From Cytophagales bacterium (GTDB lineage: Bacteria; Bacteroidota; Bacteroidia; Cytophagales; Cytophagaceae): DNA of 9,087 nt. Location of the stretch: NCBI GenBank assembly GCA_025360235.1, contig JANYCO010000384.1, positions 1 through 9,087 on the forward strand. The letters run 5' to 3'. Every line of letters begins with the position of its first letter. Position 1 is the stretch's first letter. A model generated the notes under the pieces. The model was not told the DNA's origin. It made no database searches and was given only the letters and a program-made list of their open reading frames with translations. Below are positions 1-5,442 of this stretch, piece after piece. The position numbers were made by a program, and so were the translations under genes.

Positions 1-285
1 TGTTGTGGAACATCAGTAACACTTAACATGACACAAAATGGTTCCGCTAACGCTACTTCAGGAGCACAAGCTTTAGTAGTAGGTACATGGAAGCAAATTA
101 ATTTGAATTGGCCTATCGTAGCAGGTTCTACTTATGTAATCACCTATGCAACCGCGGCCCGTCTTGCGTTAGGATACAGTTATCCGACCACAAGCTATGC
201 GGGTTTAGTCACTGTAGGCCCTAACAACGCCAATGGAACTACTGGTGCAGCACTTGACTGGGTAGTGCAGGCCCTGCATGTTTGA
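1..285 (+). CDS. T9SS-exported surface protein, internal fragment (5' end outside window, 3' end frameshifted)
   Basis: The frame is open from base 1, starting C-C-G-T-S-V-T-L, so the gene begins left of the window; the ATG at 28 is internal. The roughly 94 visible residues are rich in Gly, Thr, Ala, Asn and Tyr, with alternating hydrophobics (for example INLNWPIVAGSTYVITY and LALGYSYPTTSYAGLVTV). This pattern is typical of beta-sandwich adhesin or Ig-like modules in Bacteroidota secreted proteins. The frame stops at TGA 283-285, but the following ORF in the -1 frame continues naturally: reading it from about 273 gives P-A-C-L-R-G-P-I-T-L-D-C-P-L-P-V, the linker usually found ahead of a T9SS tail. 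I infer that 1-285 and the next ORF are one gene broken by a one-base deletion or a sequence error. Substrate and role are unknown. Confidence 0.7.
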   Translation, partial: CCGTSVTLNMTQNGSANATSGAQALVVGTWKQINLNWPIVAGSTYVITYATAARLALGYSYPTTSYAGLVTVGPNNANGTTGAALDWVVQALHV

Positions 286-851
286 GAGGACCAATCACGT
301 TAGATTGTCCTTTGCCTGTTTCGTATCTTTCATTTGTGGCAGAAAGAGCCGACAATTCAGTGAAGTTAGATTGGATTACTGCCATTGAAAAAAATGCGAA
401 AGAGTTTGTAGTAGAGAGATCATCAGACGGGAAATATTTTTATTCCATGGGATCTGTAACTGCGTTAAATCAAAAAGGTGGTTCGAGTTATTCTTTTGAG
501 GATGTTCATCCATTGTCCGGAACAACTTATTATCGATTACATCAGGTAGATCTTAATGGAGATGTTTATTTTTCGGAAATAAAAGAAGTACAATCAAAAA
601 TTGGCTTACTGGAATTAAATCCTAATCCTGCCAATGAATCGGTGATGGTGCGTCAATATCATACGGAAGAAGGCAACGTGAATTTAATTCTTTATAATTC
701 AATTGGAGAAGAGATCAAATCGATTACTATTGAAAGTTCATCTTTTAAAAATGGCTACGTACTTGATCTTTCAACTATTTCAAAAGGAGCTTATTTATTG
801 AAAGTGATAACTTCTTATCAAGTTTTAACAGAACGATTAATAAAAGAGTAA
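282..851 (+). CDS. T9SS type A sorting-domain C-terminus of the same surface protein
   Basis: The apparent start is a TTG at 282, which is not convincing as a true start; the coding stretch more likely continues from the frame ending at 285 through a lesion near 270-273. Residues 7-15 give the linker LDCPLPVSY. Residues 16-103 form a fibronectin/Ig-like beta module (LDW, FVVERSSDGKYF, TYYRLHQVDLNGDVYFSEI) common just before T9SS tails. Residues 108-189 match a type A C-terminal sorting domain: N-P-N-P-A-N-E near 113-119, a central LILYNSIGEEI strand, DLSTISKGAYLLKV, and a final T-x-R-L-I-K-E. In this family the tail directs export through the type IX system and attachment at, or release from, the cell surface. 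A terminator follows 11 bases after the stop. The tail assignment is firm; the protein's function is unknown. Confidence 0.85.
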   Translation: MRGPITLDCPLPVSYLSFVAERADNSVKLDWITAIEKNAKEFVVERSSDGKYFYSMGSVTALNQKGGSSYSFEDVHPLSGTTYYRLHQVDLNGDVYFSEIKEVQSKIGLLELNPNPANESVMVRQYHTEEGNVNLILYNSIGEEIKSITIESSSFKNGYVLDLSTISKGAYLLKVITSYQVLTERLIKE

Positions 852-862
852 TTACGTGTTGC

Positions 863-898
863 AAGTAACTCGTCTCTAAGACGGGTTACTTTATTTTT
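863..898 (+). terminator. Rho-independent terminator after the T9SS gene
   Basis: Arms 863-875 and 879-891 form a 13-bp stem with a single G-U wobble and a 3-nt loop (CTA). The stem is followed by the T-rich tract TTATTTTT (891-898). It starts 11 bases after the TAA of the surface protein gene, which is where a terminator would be expected. Confidence 0.85.
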
Positions 899-1054
899 AA
901 ATCCAACTTTTCTCATCATTCAAATAGCATAAGAAATAACACATTTATTTCCTCATTAATGGAGAATTGTCTTTGATAAATTCAAAATTGTAGGTAGCTT
1001 GAAGTGATTTTAGTAAATATTAACTGAAAACAATCTTTTAAATGAGTTCGTTTT

Positions 1055-1081
1055 TTGACTTTAATCAACAAAAAATATAAT
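1055..1081 (+). promoter_or_regulatory. Possible promoter of the murK-murQ unit
   Basis: TTGACT at 1055-1060 is followed after 15 bases by TATAAT at 1076-1081, in an AT-rich region about 50 bases ahead of the kinase start. In Bacteroidota spacing terms, TTG to TA is 18 nt, close to the expected -33/-7 geometry, but the -7 box lacks the TTTG half. The call is weak because AT-rich DNA produces such matches by chance. The remainder of the 899-1133 gap shows no credible ORF. Confidence 0.25.
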
Positions 1082-1099
1082 AAATCTTATGATTTATTA
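1078..1099. promoter_or_regulatory. Perfect 9-bp inverted repeat, possible operator upstream of murK
   Basis: TAATAAATC (1078-1086) and GATTTATTA (1091-1099) are exact reverse complements separated by TTAT. The repeat overlaps the end of the possible -10 box and would cover the transcription start, 35 bases ahead of the kinase ATG. That position suits a repressor operator. It lacks a GC-rich stem and T-run, so it is not a terminator. Its AT content means chance remains possible. Confidence 0.35.
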
Positions 1100-1133
1100 A
1101 GTATAAATGTAAATAGTACAATTATAATTTAAT

Positions 1134-1988
1134 ATGATTGCAATCGTGGATAGTGGCTCAACAAAATCAAGTTGGGTATTTGTAGACAGATTATTAAGGA
1201 AGCACGAGTTCAAAACCTTGGGGTTTAATCCTTATTATCAAAATTCAGAAGAGATTTTTCAGACCCTCTCAAAAGATCTATTGCCTCTTATTCCCAAAGA
1301 TGAAGCAGTTGAAGAAATCTATTTCTATGGAGCCGGATGTGAAAGAGATTCTCAAAAACAAGTGGTGGCAAATGGCTTAAGAAAAGCATTTCCAACTTCT
1401 GAAATAAATGTAGACCATGATATGCTGGCAGCGGCACGTTCACTTTTCGGACATAAACCGGGCATCGCATGTATAGCTGGTACAGGAGCGAATACTTGTT
1501 ATTATGATGGTGACAAAATCGTGGAAAATATTTACTCCCCCGGTCTGGCATTGGCAGATGAGGGGAGCGGAGGATTTCTTGGAAAGATGTTAGCCCGTGA
1601 TTATATCAGAAAAGCATTACCTAAACATTTAATGGAGGCCTTTGAAAAATTTACTCCGGATAGAATAGAAGATATTCTTGATAAAGTCTATAAAAAACCA
1701 TTTCCAAATCGCTATCTTGCATCGCTGGCTCCCTTTGTGGTGAAGCATCAGGATGATCCTTATATGTTTCAGATGGCGTATGAAAATTTTGAAGAAATGT
1801 TCAAAAAATGTATAGTCCGTTATGAAAAACATAAAGTTCTTCCAATTCGTTTTATCGGTTCTATCGCTGCACATTTAAAACCCGTGCTGGATAAAGTAGC
1901 CAAGGATAAAGGACTGAAAGTAGATCATATTGTAGCAAACCCAATGGAGGGTCTGGTAGATTACCACCTTCAAAAGATTAATACATGA
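1134..1988 (+). CDS. murK: BadF/BadG-family amino-sugar kinase, probable N-acetylmuramic acid (or N-acetylglucosamine) kinase
   Basis: This 284-residue cytoplasmic sugar kinase belongs to the ASKHA fold. Seen: the phosphate-1 loop DSGSTKSSW at residues 6-14; GAGCERD at 66-72; an acidic DHD at 94-96 with the likely catalytic base; the phosphate-2 loop IAGTGAN at 114-120; a Gly-rich ADEGSGGFLG at 141-150; and a C-terminal IGSIAAHLKPVL near 241-252. The length is normal for Bacteroidota BadF/BadG-type GlcNAc/MurNAc kinases. Its stop overlaps the start of murQ by ATGA (1985-1988), implying coupled translation. In Tannerella forsythia a kinase of this family next to murQ phosphorylates MurNAc to MurNAc-6-phosphate, so MurK is the best reading from context. 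GlcNAc kinase (NagK-type) is the alternative, since the motifs do not separate the two. No Shine-Dalgarno is visible, as is common in this phylum. Confidence 0.8.
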   Translation: MIAIVDSGSTKSSWVFVDRLLRKHEFKTLGFNPYYQNSEEIFQTLSKDLLPLIPKDEAVEEIYFYGAGCERDSQKQVVANGLRKAFPTSEINVDHDMLAAARSLFGHKPGIACIAGTGANTCYYDGDKIVENIYSPGLALADEGSGGFLGKMLARDYIRKALPKHLMEAFEKFTPDRIEDILDKVYKKPFPNRYLASLAPFVVKHQDDPYMFQMAYENFEEMFKKCIVRYEKHKVLPIRFIGSIAAHLKPVLDKVAKDKGLKVDHIVANPMEGLVDYHLQKINT

Positions 1989-2800
1989 ACGTAACAGAAT
2001 CGTCTTCGCACTACAATCAGCTAGAGCAAATGTCTCTCAAAGAACTTTTGCAAAATATAAATAAAGAAGATAAAACCGTACCACTAGCCATAGAGAAGGC
2101 TATTCCTCAAATTGAAAAACTGGTACAAGCCACAGTAGAGCGTATGAAAAACGGTGGTCGTCTTTTTTATATCGGTGCCGGAACCAGCGGCCGGCTGGGC
2201 ATTGTAGACGCTTCTGAATGCCCTCCTACTTTTGGCGTTGCCTACGATATGGTGATCGGAATTATTGCAGGAGGAGATGGCGCTATTCGTAAAGCGGTAG
2301 AATATGCCGAAGACAACTTCGAACAAGCTTGGAAAGATCTGAACGAATACAAGATTAACAGTAGGGATACAGTGATTGGCATTGCGGCTTCCGGCAAAAC
2401 TCCTTATGTAATTGGAGGATTGGAAGCATGTAAAAGAAATAATATTCTTACGGGTTGTATCACATGCAATCCGGATTCAAAACTTGCTGCTACTGCTGAA
2501 ATTCCTGTTGAAGTAATTGTAGGTCCAGAGTTTGTAACAGGTAGTACACGTATGAAAGCGGGTACCGCACAGAAGTTAGCACTCAATATGATTTCCACTT
2601 CCATCATGATTCAATTAGGAAGAGTTCGTGGAAATAAGATGGTGGACATGCTGCTCAGCAACCACAAATTAGTGGATCGGGGTACGAAAATGATTATAGA
2701 TGAATTACGAATTGAGTATTCAGAAGCAGAAAAATTGCTTAAAACACATGGCAGTGTGAGAAAGGCAGTGGATTGGTATAGAAAAAATTCAATGAAATAG
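1985..2800 (+). CDS. murQ: N-acetylmuramic acid 6-phosphate etherase MurQ
   Basis: MurQ cleaves the lactyl ether of MurNAc-6-phosphate to give GlcNAc-6-phosphate and D-lactate, a cytoplasmic step in reuse of cell-wall sugar. The SIS domain is clear: FYIGAGTSGRLG at residues 61-72 binds the sugar phosphate; DASECPPTFG at 75-84 carries Glu79, matching the catalytic Glu83 of the E. coli enzyme; GGDGAIRKAVEYAED at 96-110 holds the region of the second acidic residue; GIAASGKTPYV at 132-142 and GPEFVTGSTRMKAGT at 180-194 are family signatures. The last 40 or so residues form a small helical tail. At 271 residues it is a little shorter than E. coli MurQ (298), mainly at the ends. It overlaps the kinase by 4 nt and is followed after 5 nt by another gene. 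The identification is secure. Confidence 0.95.
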   Translation: MNVTESSSHYNQLEQMSLKELLQNINKEDKTVPLAIEKAIPQIEKLVQATVERMKNGGRLFYIGAGTSGRLGIVDASECPPTFGVAYDMVIGIIAGGDGAIRKAVEYAEDNFEQAWKDLNEYKINSRDTVIGIAASGKTPYVIGGLEACKRNNILTGCITCNPDSKLAATAEIPVEVIVGPEFVTGSTRMKAGTAQKLALNMISTSIMIQLGRVRGNKMVDMLLSNHKLVDRGTKMIIDELRIEYSEAEKLLKTHGSVRKAVDWYRKNSMK

Positions 2801-2805
2801 AAACT

Positions 2806-3009
2806 ATGAAAGATTTAAAATTAGATCGAACTTCTTTTGAAATCACCACTTTTGTTAAGGCAGATGATGATTCTATTTATTGGAGTAAAAAAACTTCTGA
2901 TGAACGTCTCGAATATTCGATGCTGTTAAATGCAGTTTGCCATGGATTCCTAAATTCAGAAAGACCTAAGATGGATAAATCTTATTTTAGAATTGTAAAA
3001 CGGGATTAA
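2806..3009 (+). CDS. Small protein (67 aa) paired with a nucleotidyltransferase; possible antitoxin or partner
   Basis: This is a charged, soluble 67-residue protein with no membrane segment. It starts 5 nt after murQ and ends 5 nt before the nucleotidyltransferase gene. The visible core is Y-W-S-K-K-T-S-D-E-R-L-E-Y (25-37), then LLNAVCHGF (40-48), and a basic tail R-x-x-x-M-D-K-S-Y-F-R-I-V-K-R (53-66). From memory, short proteins with a W-x-x-K-T-x-x-E-R-L core and a terminal R-x-x-R/K segment often sit directly upstream of DUF6036/AbiEii-like nucleotidyltransferases in Bacteroidota, which supports a functional pair. The antitoxin role is inference from position and size only. No recognisable DNA-binding motif is visible. 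It could instead be an accessory subunit. Confidence 0.7.
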   Translation: MKDLKLDRTSFEITTFVKADDDSIYWSKKTSDERLEYSMLLNAVCHGFLNSERPKMDKSYFRIVKRD

Positions 3010-3014
3010 TTAAT

Positions 3015-3473
3015 ATGGGGAAGATACTTTTTGCCGAATTTGAGGATTTTATCAATTGTCTAAACAAACACGATGTTGAATATATATTAGTAGGTGGTTA
3101 CGCAGTAATTTTTCATGGATATGCACGTACTACAGGAGATATTGATATATGGGTAAACAGGTCAGATGTCAATTATAGTAAACTTAAAAATTCTATTGAG
3201 GAATTTGGGTTACCAATATTTCCACAAACTGATTTTTTAAACAGCAGCAATGAAGTTTTTCGGTTTGGAAGGAGGCCAATAGAAATAGATATCATGACCC
3301 AATGCAAAGGCTTAGAATTTGATTTTGCATTTCAAAATTCCACAAAAGTAATATTCGATTCAATTGAGGTGAATATGATAGATTATAAAGATTTAATCCA
3401 AGCAAAAAAATCAAGTGGGAGGTTAAAAGATTTGTTAGATCTAGAAAATTTAACAAATTCCGATAAAACATAG
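3015..3473 (+). CDS. Minimal nucleotidyltransferase (DUF6036/AbiEii-like), candidate toxin
   Basis: This 152-residue protein has the core of a DNA polymerase beta-type nucleotidyltransferase. Visible are ILVGGYAVIFHGYARTT (24-40) with the GG nucleotide-binding turn; D-I-D-I-W-V at 42-47, giving the metal-binding pair Asp42 and Asp44; and a likely third carboxylate at Asp92 in P-I-E-I-D-I. A C-terminal block D-L-I-Q-A-K-K-S-S-G-R-L-K-D-L-L-D-L-E-N-L (126-146) is typical of this small NTase group. Relatives of this fold include MNT/AbiEii/MenT toxins, which transfer nucleotides to RNA or protein targets, but also uncharacterised enzymes. The immediately preceding 67-aa gene is the natural partner. 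The fold is confident; toxin activity and target are inference. Confidence 0.8.
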   Translation: MGKILFAEFEDFINCLNKHDVEYILVGGYAVIFHGYARTTGDIDIWVNRSDVNYSKLKNSIEEFGLPIFPQTDFLNSSNEVFRFGRRPIEIDIMTQCKGLEFDFAFQNSTKVIFDSIEVNMIDYKDLIQAKKSSGRLKDLLDLENLTNSDKT

Positions 3474-3476
3474 TGT

Positions 3477-4043
3477 ATGCAGGATATAGAACCATTCTAC
3501 AGCTGGGAGAATTATTACAACAGTCCTGAAGACCCTCTGTCTCCTTTTTATGAAGTGGAATACAACACCCAACAATATACAAACGAAATATACGGTTATT
3601 ACATCCATCCTCTTTGGGATTATATTGGTTCGGAAACGCTTTATATAAAAATACTTTTTGCCGATTATGATCTTGGATTTGTAATCATTGAATTATTTGG
3701 TGAATGGAATGATACACTCCACAACGATATCATGCATCTTAAGCGAAATGTTCTTGACCATCTCTCTCTTCAGGGAATCAAAAAATATATTCTTATCGGA
3801 GAAAATGTTTTCAACTTTCATGGCTCTGACGATTGCTACTATGAAGAATGGTTTGAAGATGTAGAAGAAGGATGGATTGCCGCACTAAACTTTCGTGAAC
3901 ATGTACTGGATGAGTGGTCAAAGTTTCAACTAGATTCTTATATAAATTTTGGAGGGACACTTGAGATTGACAATTGGCGTGTGGTGTTGCCTCTTATTTT
4001 ATTCAAAAAAGTGGATACTTTAATCACAAGAAGGTTAACTTAA
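3477..4043 (+). CDS. Hypothetical 188-aa acidic, aromatic-rich cytoplasmic protein
   Basis: I do not recognise a characterised family. The protein has 7 Trp and 16 Tyr in 188 residues, is strongly acidic, and has no signal peptide or membrane helix. Distinct blocks are E-P-F-Y-S-W-E-N-Y-Y (5-14), Y-G-Y-Y-I-H-P-L-W-D-Y-I-G-S (39-52), K-I-L-F-A-D-Y-D-L-G-F-V-I-I-E-L (58-73) and Y-Y-E-E-W-F-E-D-V-E-E-G-W (121-133). The regular strand-helix pattern suggests a folded, conserved protein rather than a spurious ORF. It starts 3 nt after the nucleotidyltransferase stop, so it is probably cotranscribed. Whether it works with the NTase pair or only shares the transcript is unknown. A GTTAAC inverted pair (4034-4050) spans its stop codon, but no T-run follows it. 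The 4044-4285 gap that follows shows nothing else convincing. Confidence 0.75.
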   Translation: MQDIEPFYSWENYYNSPEDPLSPFYEVEYNTQQYTNEIYGYYIHPLWDYIGSETLYIKILFADYDLGFVIIELFGEWNDTLHNDIMHLKRNVLDHLSLQGIKKYILIGENVFNFHGSDDCYYEEWFEDVEEGWIAALNFREHVLDEWSKFQLDSYINFGGTLEIDNWRVVLPLILFKKVDTLITRRLT

Positions 4044-4285
4044 TGTTAACATATCGTTATTCATTAGTAATTCCAGAGACCCGATAGAGAAACTCAACAC
4101 TATTTAAAAAGTCCAGCGCACAGCTTAAATTTTCTTTAAAAAAGGCATTTGATATATCTAAAGTACCGTTCTGACGGGCATTTCAAGAGTAGGTAAGTAA
4201 TAAACATAGAAGCCGACTTTTCAACAACACTTATTTTGAACAGAAATATTCAGTAAATTATCAATGAAAACAAACTACTACTACC

Positions 4286-4549
4286 ATGGCAGCTTTCGAA
4301 AAAACACTCAAACAAATCATTGATTCAAATAAAAGTGATCGGAAAATTCCTGTTGATATTATCTTAAACAATGGCAACATTTTGCTTAAGGGTTTTCATA
4401 TTCTCGAATTTGACGACAGCGTTGGGAAAATAAAAGGCCTAACAATGCTGGAAGAATATTCATATCCAAGAGAAGGCAGAGAACCGGTTTTCTGTCAGTT
4501 TACATTAAACGACATAAAAGATATTCATCAAAGTGAATTGTATGCTTAG
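4286..4549 (+). CDS. Hypothetical 87-aa protein with a possible Sm/Hfq-like strand pattern
   Basis: This small soluble protein has no confident family match. An N-terminal helix (about residues 4-17) is followed by I-P-V-D-I-I-L-N-N-G-N-I-L-L-K-G-F (21-37), then EFDD and a later strand F-T-L-N-D-I-K-D-I (72-80). Helix, then V-x-I-x-L-x-N-G-x-x-L-x-G, then F-D is the Sm1 pattern of Hfq-type proteins, so a small barrel fold is conceivable. The Hfq Sm2 signature Y-K-H-A is absent, so this is not a call of Hfq. It stands alone, with a 242-base gap upstream, and converges with trpA, leaving only 9 bases between the stops. No Shine-Dalgarno is present. A TATTTTG (4232-4238) could be a weak -7 box. 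Confidence 0.65.
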   Translation: MAAFEKTLKQIIDSNKSDRKIPVDIILNNGNILLKGFHILEFDDSVGKIKGLTMLEEYSYPREGREPVFCQFTLNDIKDIHQSELYA

Positions 4550-4551
4550 CA

Positions 4552-4568
4552 GAAAGGATTACCCTTTC
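4552..4568. terminator. Short hairpin between convergent stops, weak bidirectional terminator candidate
   Basis: GAAAGG (4552-4557) and CCTTTC (4563-4568) pair across a 5-base loop that includes the trpA stop codon. It lies exactly where the 87-aa gene and trpA converge. The stem is only 6 bp, and no strong T-run follows on either strand, so termination here is uncertain. Confidence 0.25.
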
Positions 4569-5350
4569 ACCATTTTCACAAACTTTGAAATATCTTCTTT
4601 TAAATTTTTACTGTTCTGAATAGCTTTAATAAAAGCACTTCCTATAATAGCGCCATTCGCATTAGCGGCGGCAAATAAATAACTTGCATTGTCTTTTACA
4701 TTGAAGCCAATCATTTTCGGACTTTTTAATTTGTAGGATTCTATCCTTTTAAAATAAGCCTCTGATCCTGTAATGTCTTTTGCGTTTCCTGTAGTACTGT
4801 CGGTAGAGACAATGTATATAAAACCTTGTGTATGCGCATCAATCAAACGAATTCTGTTTTCTGAAGTATGAGGCGTAACCAAAAATACATTAGAAAGATT
4901 ATTAGCTTCAAACAATTCTTTATATTTTTCGATGTACTCATCCAAAGGAAGGTCTGGGAGAATGATACCGTCCACACCAACTTCAGCCGCTTTTTTACAA
5001 AAGGCTTCAACACCATACTGCATCACAGGATTAAGATAGCCCATCAACAAAACAGGAATGTCGGTTAGCTTTCTAAGTCCTTCCAATTGTTTGAATAAGA
5101 TTTTCATGGTCATACCACCATCAAGCGACACGATATTACTTTCCTGAATCGTTGGTCCATCTGCCAAGGGATCGGAGTAAGGCATCCCAATTTCAATTAG
5201 ATCAGTACCGGATTCCTCAAGAGCTTTAATAATGGTCAGTGTGTCGTCTAACTTAGGAAATCCTGCAGTGAAATAGATATTCAAAAGCCCTTTGCTCTTT
5301 TTTTCGAAAAGTGAGGTGAGGCGGTTCTCAACTTTGGTAGATGTGGTCAT
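4559..5350 (-). CDS. trpA: Tryptophan synthase alpha subunit
   Basis: TrpA cleaves indole-3-glycerol phosphate to indole and glyceraldehyde-3-phosphate and passes indole through a tunnel to TrpB. The TIM barrel is complete at 263 residues, normal for the family. Visible are YFTAGFP (26-32); L-I-E-I-G-M-P-Y-S-D-P-L-A-D-G-P (51-66), containing catalytic Glu53 and Asp64 (E. coli Glu49 and Asp60); LLMGYLNP (101-108); GIILPDLP (128-135); the flexible loop V-S-T-D-S-T-T-G (181-188); and the phosphate-binding GFNVKD (215-220) and AIIGSAF (234-240). It is the last gene of the trp cluster, 92 bases after trpB, separated by a repeat-rich spacer. The ATG start fits the family's N-terminus; no Shine-Dalgarno is visible. 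Confidence 0.97.
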   Translation of the reverse strand: MTTSTKVENRLTSLFEKKSKGLLNIYFTAGFPKLDDTLTIIKALEESGTDLIEIGMPYSDPLADGPTIQESNIVSLDGGMTMKILFKQLEGLRKLTDIPVLLMGYLNPVMQYGVEAFCKKAAEVGVDGIILPDLPLDEYIEKYKELFEANNLSNVFLVTPHTSENRIRLIDAHTQGFIYIVSTDSTTGNAKDITGSEAYFKRIESYKLKSPKMIGFNVKDNASYLFAAANANGAIIGSAFIKAIQNSKNLKEDISKFVKMVKG

Positions 5351-5354
5351 GTTC

Positions 5355-5440
5355 GTGTTAAAGTTTTAAGGTATTAAAGTGTTAGAGTTTTAGGGGTGTC
5401 TTTCAACTTTAACACCTTAACAACTCTAACACCTTAACAC
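5355..5440. repeat. Short-unit repeat and long imperfect hairpin in the trpB-trpA spacer
   Basis: The spacer is built from variants of an 8-10 base unit (GTGTTAAAG, GTTTTAAGG, GTATTAAAG, GTGTTAGAG) on one half and their reverse complements on the other. The 19-base segments 5371-5389 and 5422-5440 pair along their whole length, with two G-U wobbles in the trp transcript. GTGTTAAAG (5355-5363) also exactly matches the reverse complement of 5407-5415, so competing structures are possible. There is no T-run, so this is not a standard terminator. It may modulate the trpA message or be a mobile-repeat relic. Confidence 0.75.
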
Positions 5441-5442
5441 AG

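Noticed and set aside
1288..2607. Several minus-strand ORFs of 67-87 codons across murK and murQ
   Set aside because: They lie opposite strongly conserved enzymes, have no recognisable motifs and no upstream signals; they are shadows.
4264..4323. Short ORF (19 codons, M-K-T-N-Y-Y-Y-H...) just upstream of and overlapping the 87-aa gene, considered as a leader peptide
   Set aside because: It has no Trp codons or attenuator-like stem, lies on the strand opposite the trp genes, and is short enough to be chance.
5355..5440. Intrinsic terminator between trpB and trpA
   Set aside because: The stem is AT-rich and no T-run follows in the direction of trp transcription.
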